From: Endozoicomonas sp. Mp262
Lineage (GTDB): Bacteria > Pseudomonadota > Gammaproteobacteria > Pseudomonadales > Endozoicomonadaceae
Direction: 5' to 3'
Assembly: GCF_025643335.1 (NCBI RefSeq)
Contig: NZ_CP092489.1
Location: 1,104,501-1,168,500, forward strand
Length of the DNA stretch: 64,000 nucleotides
In this document: in pieces, positions 56,548-64,000 of the stretch
Layout: each line of letters begins with the position of its first letter
Position numbering within the stretch: the stretch's first letter is position 1
Program-made: the position numbers and the translations under genes
The notes under the pieces: generated by a model
What the model was told of the DNA's origin: nothing
Seen by the model: the letters and a program-made list of their open reading frames with translations, nothing else
Databases searched by the model: none

Positions 56548-58143
56548 TTACTTCACTTCCGGTGGTGTAGAAAATGTATGATAGGGTGCAGGAGAGGGCA
56601 CACTCCATTCGAGTCCTTCTGCACCTTCCCAGGATTTAGCCTCACTCTTTTTGCCCCCTAAAATGCACTTGACCACAATAAACAGGAACAGTAACTGGGT
56701 CAGTCCAAACATAAATCCGCCAACACTGGAAATCTGGTTAAAGTCAGCAAACTGCAGGGCATAATCCGGTATCCGGCGCGGCATACCCGCTAGACCCACA
56801 AAGTGCATCGGGAAGAAAGTTAAGTTCATCCCGATAAATGACATCCAGAAATGCACTTTAGCCAGGGTTTCGTCATACATATGCCCGGTCCATTTGGGCA
56901 GCCAGTAGTAAGTACCGGCAAAAATGGCAAAGATCGCCCCGGGCACCAGAACATAATGGAAGTGGGCAACTACGAAATAGGTATCGTGGTACTGGAAATC
57001 AGCCGGGGCAATGGACAGCATCAGCCCCGAAAAACCACCCAGAGTAAATAGCACAACAAAGGCAATTGAGAATAACATGGGGGTTTCAAAGGTCATTGAC
57101 CCCCTGAACATGGTTGTTACCCAGTTGAAGATTTTTACGCCAGTGGGCACTGCAATCAGCATGGTGGCATACATAAAGAACAGCTCGCCTACCAAAGGAA
57201 TACCCACCGTAAACATATGGTGAACCCAGACAATAAACGACAAAAATGCAATACTGGCCGTGGCATAAACCATGGAGGTATAACCAAAGAGTGGCTTACG
57301 GGCAAACGCCGGAATAATGCAGGAAACAATGCCGAAGGAAGGCAGGATCATTATATAAACTTCAGGATGCCCGAAGAACCAGAATATATGCTGGAACAGA
57401 ACCGGGTCACCACCACCTCCGGCATTAAAGAAGCTGGTACCAAAGTGAATATCCATCAGCATCATGGTGACAGCCCCCGCCAATACAGGCATGACGGCAA
57501 TCAACAAATAAGCGGTAATAAGCCAGGTCCAGCAAAACAGCGGCATCTTCATCAGGGTCATGCCGGGGGCACGCATATTCAGGATGGTGGCAATAATATT
57601 AATCGCTCCCATAATGGAAGAGATACCCAGCATATGGATGGCAAAAATAAAATAGGTGGTTGAAGGGGGTGCATAATCGGTGGATAGCGGCGCATAAAAG
57701 GTCCAGCCAAAGTTAGGTCCACCTCCTTCCATAAAGAGCGTGCTCACCAGCATCAATGCCGCAAAGGGCAAAATCCAGAAACTCCAGTTATTCATTCTGG
57801 GCAGTGCCATGTCAGGAGCACCCACCATCAGAGGAATCATCCAGTTGGCCAATCCAACAAACGCCGGCATTACGGCTCCGAACACCATAATAAGGCCATG
57901 CATGGTGGTCATCTGGTTAAAAAACCCCGGATCCACAATATGCAACCCGGGCTGAAACAGTTCAGCCCGAATCACCATGGCCATGGCGCCTCCCACCAGG
58001 AACATGACAAAGCTGAACCACAGGTACATTGAGCCAATATCTTTATGATTGGTGGTATATACCCAGCGCATCAGTCCCTTGGCAGGGCCATGATGATGCT
58101 CATCGTGATTATCGTTATTCTGATCACCTGTCACAGCTGTCAT
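56548..58143 (-). CDS. coxA: cytochrome c oxidase subunit I (aa3 type)
   Basis: 531 residues, twelve helices. Haem a ligand in MTTMHGLIMVF, the CuB/cross-linked site GHPEVYIMILPSFGI (His-Tyr), VHHMFTVG, and the final haem ligand region HDTYFVVAHFHYVL. The K- and D-channel residues are where expected for A-type proton pumps. It reduces oxygen in the inner membrane. Confidence 0.98.
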   Translation of the reverse strand: MTAVTGDQNNDNHDEHHHGPAKGLMRWVYTTNHKDIGSMYLWFSFVMFLVGGAMAMVIRAELFQPGLHIVDPGFFNQMTTMHGLIMVFGAVMPAFVGLANWMIPLMVGAPDMALPRMNNWSFWILPFAALMLVSTLFMEGGGPNFGWTFYAPLSTDYAPPSTTYFIFAIHMLGISSIMGAINIIATILNMRAPGMTLMKMPLFCWTWLITAYLLIAVMPVLAGAVTMMLMDIHFGTSFFNAGGGGDPVLFQHIFWFFGHPEVYIMILPSFGIVSCIIPAFARKPLFGYTSMVYATASIAFLSFIVWVHHMFTVGIPLVGELFFMYATMLIAVPTGVKIFNWVTTMFRGSMTFETPMLFSIAFVVLFTLGGFSGLMLSIAPADFQYHDTYFVVAHFHYVLVPGAIFAIFAGTYYWLPKWTGHMYDETLAKVHFWMSFIGMNLTFFPMHFVGLAGMPRRIPDYALQFADFNQISSVGGFMFGLTQLLFLFIVVKCILGGKKSEAKSWEGAEGLEWSVPSPAPYHTFSTPPEVK

Positions 58144-58154
58144 AATTGCGCTCC

Positions 58155-59300
58155 TTACAGACCAGCCTTAAATTCACCTGTTTCCTTAAACTCAAGGATC
58201 TGTTTAGGTGTCACCATCTCCCCGGTGTTATTGCCCCAGGCATTTCTTTCATAGGTAATCACTGCCGCCAGGTCCACTTCACTTAACTGACCGGCAAATG
58301 CCTGCATGGCACTACCCTTTTTGCCGTTCATTACAATGGCTACATGCGCTCCAATCATGTCTTTTGACGTGACCATGGGAGTGCCTTTCAGAGATGGGAA
58401 TACCGGTGGCATGCCTTGTCCACCCGGCATATGGCAAGCGGCACAAACTTTGTTATAAACCGGCTCACCTTTGGCCACCAATTCCTCAAGTGTCCAGTCC
58501 TTGCTGGTCAACTCCCTGATTTTCGCAGCTTCAGCTTTCTTCTCCGCCAACCAGGCCTGATAGTCTTCTTCTGTTCGGGCATCTACCACCACAGGCATAT
58601 AGCCATGGTCTTTACCGCAAAGCTCTGCACACTGCCCCCTGTAAATTCCCGGCTCCTCGATGCGGGTCCATGCCTCATTTATAAATCCGGGAATGGCATC
58701 TCGTTTAACAGCAAGGTCTGGGACCCACCATGAGTGAATAACATCTGCCGCCGTCACCAGAAAACGAACTTTTTTACCTACCGGTATAACCAGTGGCTCA
58801 TCAACTTCCAAAAGATACTCAGGGCTTTTAGCTCTCAGGTTATAAATTTGTTCTTTCGATGTATTGAGATTACTGAAGAATGAGACGTCCTCTCCCAGAT
58901 ATTCATACTGCCATTTCCACTGATAGCCGGTAATTTTGATATCGATATCCGCTTCATCCGTATCATAAATTTCAATCAGGGTTTTTGTGGCGGGAATAGC
59001 CATTAACACAAGAATTATGAAGGGAATCGCGGTCCAGGCCACTTCCGCTAACGTACTATCATGAAATTGGGCAGGCTTGGCTCCCCGGGATTTTCTATGG
59101 GCAAAAATAGAGTAAAACATGACTCCAAAGACAATAACCCCGATTGCAACGCAAATCAGAAATATGGTCATATGCAAGTCATAGATGGAGCGACTGATGG
59201 CCGTCACCCCTTCCGGCATATTGACTTCCCAGGCTGCCCTGGCATTGGCTGACAGCATCAGCCCCACAAGAAGAAACAGAGTTCGTGCTCGCTGCATCAT
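58155..59300 (-). CDS. coxB: cytochrome c oxidase subunit II with fused cytochrome c domain (caa3 type)
   Basis: 381 residues. Signal peptide, two membrane helices (about 40-110), then the CuA cupredoxin with HSWWVPDLAVKRDAIPGF and GQCAELCGKDHGYMPV (two Cys, Glu carbonyl, two His, Met). A C-terminal c-type haem domain carries VCAACHMPGG with axial Met near GKKGSAMQAFAGQL. The fusion makes this a caa3-like oxidase. First gene of the cluster; AAGGGA is next to the start. Confidence 0.97.
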   Translation of the reverse strand: MMQRARTLFLLVGLMLSANARAAWEVNMPEGVTAISRSIYDLHMTIFLICVAIGVIVFGVMFYSIFAHRKSRGAKPAQFHDSTLAEVAWTAIPFIILVLMAIPATKTLIEIYDTDEADIDIKITGYQWKWQYEYLGEDVSFFSNLNTSKEQIYNLRAKSPEYLLEVDEPLVIPVGKKVRFLVTAADVIHSWWVPDLAVKRDAIPGFINEAWTRIEEPGIYRGQCAELCGKDHGYMPVVVDARTEEDYQAWLAEKKAEAAKIRELTSKDWTLEELVAKGEPVYNKVCAACHMPGGQGMPPVFPSLKGTPMVTSKDMIGAHVAIVMNGKKGSAMQAFAGQLSEVDLAAVITYERNAWGNNTGEMVTPKQILEFKETGEFKAGL

Positions 59301-59728
59301 TCCCTTACATCCCCTGATTTTCCGCCCAACAAGCGGAAACTTCTTATTATTATTAGGTAGACTCCAAGTCCTTCATTCAGAGGTTTTACCACAAAAAACG
59401 GTAGAAACTCCGTTATCTATACCACTAACCCTGATTACAACACTGGCTATACTTATACTCTATACATGTAACCTTATAATTCCAATAGATAAAGTTAATA
59501 GAAGCAAGAAAAAAATAAACTTATACTTAAAATATCAATGATATACTTGCCATCAAGGTATTAAACGACAAATACACATTATATAAAAATAGACAACAAG
59601 CTGTTTATAAACTAGTGTTTATAGTTCTTATTTTTCACCGCCATTCTTAAGAGTGCTTCAACACTCTTTATCTTATCTGACTTATTTTCTTTACTTACAT
59701 CCTTATTAAAAGTATTTTGGATCTCAAA
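59301..59728. other. intergenic region coxB to secreted protein
   Basis: 428 bases upstream of coxB on one side and of the secreted-protein gene on the other. The part from about 59440 on is strongly AT-rich. The cox promoter must be here. I see a small hairpin (TTCCGC...GCGGAA) near 59320 and no gene or shared repeat. Confidence 0.45.
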
Positions 59729-61138
59729 ATGACTTCGTTTTTTCGCACTTTATTAACCTTATCATTTTTAATCCATATATGTGGAGCTATAGCCCATATT
59801 GATAACAATAAAACCAGCCACCTAAGCAGGCAGCCAACCCATGTTTTACAGAGTAGTATTCACAAAGATCACATTAGAGGAACAGCACAATATGTCAGAA
59901 AAAGTATTATCAGAACAACAGAGGAAGAAAAAAGAACAGAAAATCATTTACCAGAAGCTCCTGATAAGAGCAGTGTAGCTTTACCTGAAGAGTTTAATTC
60001 CCACGCAACGGTACCAAAACAAGTACCCCTTATTAGCCCCTATAAAGCAATATTACCAGAACTGGATTCTGCTAATTCCAGTGGACAATGTTCAGAGGCC
60101 TTCTTGAATAGGGATAAAGAAAAATATCAACAACTAACAAAAAAATGTGAAGCTTTTTTACACTCAGACCTCATAAAAAGCATCCGTGTACATGACCAGC
60201 ATTGCAGCCACTGGTACTCCATCTCAATTTCAGAAGTAACTCATAACAGTTCTCTTGCAACAATATATACACTCAAAGGACATCCTTCTATAGAAACAGT
60301 CACAGCAATCAGCACAACACAGACTCTGGCAGGTACATCAAAAGAAAAAACAGGAATCTCTAAAACCTATAATTTCTTATCATTACAAAAATTAATATTC
60401 ACTTTACATAATCAAACTAAAAGACAAGTAACTTTTGATATCAGAAAAAACAAAAGAATAGATCAAACGGTCTTGCTAATGGTATATAGCCCTAGGTATT
60501 TATCCAGAAATTTTTTCCCCCAACTCACTCAACCAAAATATAGGAAAGCGGATAAACAGGCCAGGGGCCAGAATAAATCAGCTCCTTCTACCCTGGATTT
60601 AGCGCTATATGAAGCAGAAGCACTCGTAGCAAATGGTCAATTGGTAAAATATACTCCATTATGCCAAAGCATAATGCTCAACCCTTTATCCCCTGACTTG
60701 CTGGATGTTATCCTCGCTATGGATGAGCATGAAATAACGGAAGCCCAATTTTTCACCAATATCAATAGACATGCAAACAGATTCTATCCATTTGACTTCC
60801 AGACCTCATTCTATGAAGAGTCTATTTCATTCTGGGATAGCATCAGAACCCACTTCACTCCTGCACATTATTTTATTAGGCATAGAGAGGTCATAAATAC
60901 GATAATAAAGCTAAGAGAAGACGCATTATCAGCAGTCCAATCAAGAAAACAGACATTTATACAAGAATCTAAAATTTTGGAAGACTCTATAAGCCCTTCG
61001 TTACAATTCACTATAGATAAAGTCACTGGTGAAGTCTCCACCATGGTTGTAGACACATTTGATAAATTCTCCTTTGCTATAACAGTAAAACACCATGAGT
61101 CTCACATATACCCTTACTCAATCACTACATTATTGTAA
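59729..61138 (+). CDS. putative secreted protein of unknown family
   Basis: 469 residues from the ATG at 59729 (the frame also opens at a TTG four codons earlier). A clear Sec signal peptide (MTSFFRTLLTLSFLIHICGA, cleaved after AIA). I recognise no domain. The mature protein has a Thr/Lys/Glu-rich low-complexity segment (about 25-110), then a mixed alpha/beta body with several Cys (about 120, 140 and 158), and a long helical stretch near 385-425. Base use is AT-rich compared with coxB and pyrF on either side, and the gene is alone. It shares this style (signal peptide, AT-rich, lone insertion between conserved genes) with the proteins at 27144 and 29603. Function unknown. Confidence 0.7.
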   Translation: MTSFFRTLLTLSFLIHICGAIAHIDNNKTSHLSRQPTHVLQSSIHKDHIRGTAQYVRKSIIRTTEEEKRTENHLPEAPDKSSVALPEEFNSHATVPKQVPLISPYKAILPELDSANSSGQCSEAFLNRDKEKYQQLTKKCEAFLHSDLIKSIRVHDQHCSHWYSISISEVTHNSSLATIYTLKGHPSIETVTAISTTQTLAGTSKEKTGISKTYNFLSLQKLIFTLHNQTKRQVTFDIRKNKRIDQTVLLMVYSPRYLSRNFFPQLTQPKYRKADKQARGQNKSAPSTLDLALYEAEALVANGQLVKYTPLCQSIMLNPLSPDLLDVILAMDEHEITEAQFFTNINRHANRFYPFDFQTSFYEESISFWDSIRTHFTPAHYFIRHREVINTIIKLREDALSAVQSRKQTFIQESKILEDSISPSLQFTIDKVTGEVSTMVVDTFDKFSFAITVKHHESHIYPYSITTLL

Positions 61139-61281
61139 CGGTAATCTTACATCTGAGTTCAGAAAGCAAGCTTATGCCAAAGCCTGGAAGACACAACAAC
61201 ACTTCCAACCATTCTGCTTTGGCAAAGAGATAATCACTGCTACACTACCGCGCCAGCAAAACCATAAGCTGAGGAGTCATC

Positions 61282-62094
61282 ATGGGTTTTCTTGAGCAAA
61301 TAGATAGAGCAATGGAAACAAACAACTCTCTGGTATGCGTGGGATTAGACCCCCTTCCAGAACGTTTTCCCATGGTACTAAAAAACCATCACCAGGCCAT
61401 CTTTGAATTCAACAAAGCCATCATTGATGCAACTGCCGACCTGGTATGTGCCTATAAGCCCCAGGCTGCCCATTATCATGCTCAGGGCGCAGAGGATCAA
61501 CTGGCTCTCACTATTGAGTATCTTCATACTAATTACCCTAATATCCCGGTAATACTGGATTCTAAACGAGGTGATATCGGTAGCACTGCAGATCAGTACG
61601 CCAAAGAAGCCTTTGAACGCTACAAGGCAGATGCAGTGACTGTTAACCCTTATATGGGCATCGATACCATTGAACCTTTCAGCCGCTATCAGGATAAAGG
61701 CGTTATTGTACTTTGCCGAACATCGAATCCGGGTGCTGGAGCCATACAAAATCTGAAAATAGAAGGACGTCCTCTCTATCAACTCCTAGCAGAAAAAGCG
61801 GTGCAGGAATGGAATGGCAACAATAATATTCTATTAGTTGTAGGAGCAACCAATCCGGATGAACTTGGCCATATCCGTCAATTAACCAATGAAATGACCT
61901 TCCTGGTACCCGGTCTTGGTGCCCAAGGCGGCAGTGTAGAAGCTACCGTAAGGAATGGCCTGAATAGTCAGGGTAAAGGAATGATTGTTAATTCATCCAG
62001 GGGAATTATTTATGCCGGTTCTGGTAACGACTTTGCCACCTCTGCAAGACAGGCAACCATTGAACTAAAAGATACTATCAATAAATTTCGTTAA
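61282..62094 (+). CDS. pyrF: orotidine 5'-phosphate decarboxylase, type 2
   Basis: 270 residues, whereas E. coli and Pseudomonas PyrF are about 230-245. The protein matches the type 2 group known from mycobacteria and myxobacteria: VCVGLDPLPERFP near residue 20 and the catalytic VILDSKRGDIGSTADQYA at about 92-110 (Asp-Lys-Asp). NPYMGIDTIEPF and FLVPGLGAQGG follow. It makes UMP from OMP. It stands apart from pyrE. A stem-loop follows the stop. Confidence 0.93.
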   Translation: MGFLEQIDRAMETNNSLVCVGLDPLPERFPMVLKNHHQAIFEFNKAIIDATADLVCAYKPQAAHYHAQGAEDQLALTIEYLHTNYPNIPVILDSKRGDIGSTADQYAKEAFERYKADAVTVNPYMGIDTIEPFSRYQDKGVIVLCRTSNPGAGAIQNLKIEGRPLYQLLAEKAVQEWNGNNNILLVVGATNPDELGHIRQLTNEMTFLVPGLGAQGGSVEATVRNGLNSQGKGMIVNSSRGIIYAGSGNDFATSARQATIELKDTINKFR

Positions 62095-62113
62095 TCTATC
62101 CTGATTCATTACC

Positions 62114-62146
62114 TGTCAGCTAAGGTTTTATAAACCTTGGCTGACA
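62114..62146. terminator. hairpin after pyrF
   Basis: TGTCAGCTAAGGTTT pairs with AAACCTTGGCTGACA (one G-T) about 20 bases after the stop. No T-run follows, so it may be an imperfect terminator or an mRNA-stabilising stem. Confidence 0.5.
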
Positions 62147-62303
62147 AAATAGAGTTTATTATAAATATAAAAAATCTAACCTAATGAAAAAATAAATTTT
62201 CAAGCTATCCTACAGTTTTATATTGATTGAAAGGTCAGCCTGTATTTAAAGTAAATAGTACTTTAATGCAAAACCCATTAACAAATAAATCAGGATAAAA
62301 CTT

Positions 62304-62837
62304 ATGGACAACCAAAAATACCATATAACCATGCGGTTAATTCACTGGCTAATGGCGCTTATGCTATTAAGCCTTATCACTAGTGGTTGGTATATGACCC
62401 ACCTGGAAGACAGTGTCAACTATAAATATGATATTTACCACTGGCATAAATCTTTTGGTGTCCTTGTACTCTTTTTATTAGTAGCCAGAATATTTTTTAG
62501 ATGGGTTTATAAAGTGCCTCCTATACCTCATAGTCTTCCCCATCACGAAAAAAAATTAGCCAAAATTACACACTGGGTACTTTATCTCTTTATGTTTCTG
62601 GTTCCTGCCAGTGGGTACCTGATGTCCGGAGCAGCCCCTAACAGAAAGGTCCCATTTTTCGGGCTGACTATGCCTGATATTGTTGATAAAAATCGAGAAC
62701 TCGCTGATATTCTGCACAGTGTGCATATTTGGATTCCCTATATTTTTCTTGGAATCATTACTCTACATGTGATAGGGGCACTGAAACACCGGTACTTTGA
62801 CAAGCCTGAAAATGATGTATTCCGTCGTATACTCTAA
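62304..62837 (+). CDS. cytochrome b561 family protein
   Basis: 177 residues, four membrane helices with haem-ligand His residues in MRLIHWLMALMLL, YHWHKSFGVLVLF, LAKITHWVLYLF and DILHSVHIWIPYI. Such proteins carry electrons between quinol and periplasmic or superoxide-linked partners (CybB-like). The family is broad, so the physiological partner is not known. It is convergent with the Fic gene. Confidence 0.93.
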   Translation: MDNQKYHITMRLIHWLMALMLLSLITSGWYMTHLEDSVNYKYDIYHWHKSFGVLVLFLLVARIFFRWVYKVPPIPHSLPHHEKKLAKITHWVLYLFMFLVPASGYLMSGAAPNRKVPFFGLTMPDIVDKNRELADILHSVHIWIPYIFLGIITLHVIGALKHRYFDKPENDVFRRIL

Positions 62838-62841
62838 TATT

Positions 62842-62874
62842 AATGGGGAATAGTGTAAACCACGATTCCCCATT
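62842..62874. terminator. hairpin between cytochrome b561 and fic
   Basis: AATGGGGAAT pairs perfectly with ATTCCCCATT across 13 bases, five bases past the b561 stop and in the gap between convergent genes. T-runs are short, so it may act weakly in both directions. Confidence 0.5.
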
Positions 62875-62903
62875 TAGTAATGAGATAATATGGATATTAA
62901 AGC

Positions 62904-63962
62904 TTAGCAGGTTGGCTCACGGGTTTTCTGCCACTGTGCCCCCCTTCCCCGTCCTTCTGCTATCAATAATCCCTCATCCCTGAATTGTTGGATCACTTTT
63001 TTCACCAGCTCCCGACTGACGGTTGGTAGTTGAATACAAATATCTGCCACTGAAAACAGACCTTCAGATTGTTCAATAGCCGTTCTGATTAACTGTGTTT
63101 TCGGAGCCCTGATTCCCTGCCGTCTCAGCGCACTAACCCGGTGTTCCCATTCCGAGTACGCCCCAATTAAAACATCCAGAAAAAACTCAATCCAGGGCAT
63201 GGGATTATGAATACCCTGGTGCCAATTCCTGACACTTTCTTTCAGTGCTTCATTATAGGCATCTTCATGCTGTGCAAAAATACGTTCAATGCTTATAAAC
63301 TGTCCCACCCGGTAGCCATTCAGCGATAGCATTAATAGCATTAACAATCGGCTAATACGGCCATTACCATCACTGAACGGGTGTATGCATAAAAAATCAA
63401 GAATCGCGGCACTGATTAGCAGTAGCGGATCGACTCCAGCTCTAAGCCCTTTGTGATATTGCCTGATAGTCTCACACATGGCCTGGTCAATATCTGCCGC
63501 TGGAATGGTACGATAGAGAGTACCGGTAATTATTCCTTTAGCATTCCGCTCGATAATATCCTTGTTAGTTGCTCGCCAACGTCCTCCTTCATGAAGTAAA
63601 TGCCCATACAACATGGCATGCAGCTGTCCGACCAAGCCTACAGAAACCTCCATATGCTCTGCTGGATCTACCACTAAGTCCAATCCATCTGAATAACCTG
63701 CAACTTGTCTTTCCAATGGTGTCGTGGGCTTTGCCTCTTTGAGAACCAGCTTCCTCACCACATTCGGAGAAATAAAGACGCTATCAAGATGATTACTCCT
63801 CTCAACAGACTCCAGCCAGGCAACCTGCCTCAAGGTGTCAAGTATTTCAGGTTGTTGCCTGATAATCTGATGCTGTCGCCCTTTGAACTCACCCAGCTGC
63901 CTGAAGGTTCGTAAATGCTGTGCTTTAAAACGGTATTCTGACAATTTGATCAATGTCTTCAT
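62904..63962 (-). CDS. Fic domain protein (AMPylator-like) with C-terminal winged HTH
   Basis: 352 residues. The core motif HPFSDGNGRISR (194-205) keeps the catalytic His and all phosphate-binding residues, so AMP transfer to a target hydroxyl is expected. The N-terminal helix that normally carries the inhibitory (S/T)xxxE(G/N) reads SNHLDS (56-61), with Asp for Glu and Ser for Gly. A winged helix (about 290-345, FSVADICIQLPTVSRELVKKVIQQF) follows, common in this Fic group. No signal peptide; whether the target is its own protein, another bacterial protein or a host protein cannot be told. The stop is about 65 bases from that of b561. Confidence 0.9.
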   Translation of the reverse strand: MKTLIKLSEYRFKAQHLRTFRQLGEFKGRQHQIIRQQPEILDTLRQVAWLESVERSNHLDSVFISPNVVRKLVLKEAKPTTPLERQVAGYSDGLDLVVDPAEHMEVSVGLVGQLHAMLYGHLLHEGGRWRATNKDIIERNAKGIITGTLYRTIPAADIDQAMCETIRQYHKGLRAGVDPLLLISAAILDFLCIHPFSDGNGRISRLLMLLMLSLNGYRVGQFISIERIFAQHEDAYNEALKESVRNWHQGIHNPMPWIEFFLDVLIGAYSEWEHRVSALRRQGIRAPKTQLIRTAIEQSEGLFSVADICIQLPTVSRELVKKVIQQFRDEGLLIAEGRGRGAQWQKTREPTC

Positions 63963-64000
63963 GATACCCCCATTATCAGATAATTATCGGGTACTAATTT

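Noticed and set aside
57217-57663. 148-codon plus-strand frame opposite coxA
   Set aside because: Antisense shadow; its His/Gln-rich composition comes from the coxA codons.
61095-61295. 66-codon frame between the secreted protein and pyrF
   Set aside because: It overlaps the end of one gene and the start of the next in another frame, with no ribosome site.

Overview
The window looks like the chromosome of a marine, host-associated gammaproteobacterium in the Endozoicomonas/Hahella/Pseudomonas neighbourhood. Almost every housekeeping block is in the order known from Pseudomonas: rpmG-rpmB / radC / coaBC-dut / argB / pyrE-crc-rph / yicC-gmk-rpoZ-spoT-ridA; oxyR-recG; an endonuclease-like gene, dsbA, cytochrome c4, engB, polA, DUF2782, thrB, zur-znuC-znuB; and a complete aa3 cytochrome oxidase cluster (coxB-coxA-ctaG-coxC-DUF2909-SURF1-ctaA-ctaB-SCO). 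The genus is an inference from gene content; there is no 16S rRNA or tRNA gene in the window.

Layout. 1-4.2 kb: partial Na/phosphate cotransporter, an H-NS-like protein, trhP, rpmG/rpmB and a P-loop relic. 4.3-9.2 kb: the giant NAD-glutamate dehydrogenase. 9.3-18.5 kb: DNA and nucleotide metabolism, with slmA, crc and rph. 18.5-31 kb: conserved genes alternating with AT-rich accessory genes. These are a lysine-rich cytoplasmic protein with no recognised family, a secreted-protein locus interrupted by an insertion sequence, and a small secreted protein carrying a homeodomain-like C-terminus. 31-38 kb: oxyR-recG, Zur-controlled znuA, purU and small proteins. 38-47 kb: NAD and ADP-ribose salvage enzymes, periplasmic redox proteins, engB, two tandem sRNA genes and polA. 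47-59 kb: thrB, zinc uptake and the cox cluster. 59-64 kb: another secreted protein of unknown family, a type 2 pyrF, a cytochrome b561 and a Fic protein.

Most notable are: (1) the signal-peptide plus homeodomain protein at 29603-30208, with the WFQNKR helix-3 signature; (2) two tandem sRNA genes between polA and engB, each with a GAACTT-N16-TCTGA sigmaE/AlgU-type promoter and a terminator with a C-rich loop, matching Pseudomonas ErsA in place, promoter type and size; (3) a family of palindromic mobile repeats (ends GGGGCTGTTGACG) whose long copies keep internal stems by paired substitutions and whose ends form the stop codons of nudF and recG; (4) several putative secreted or effector-like proteins at the breaks in the conserved gene order. 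Function calls for those accessory proteins are inference only.
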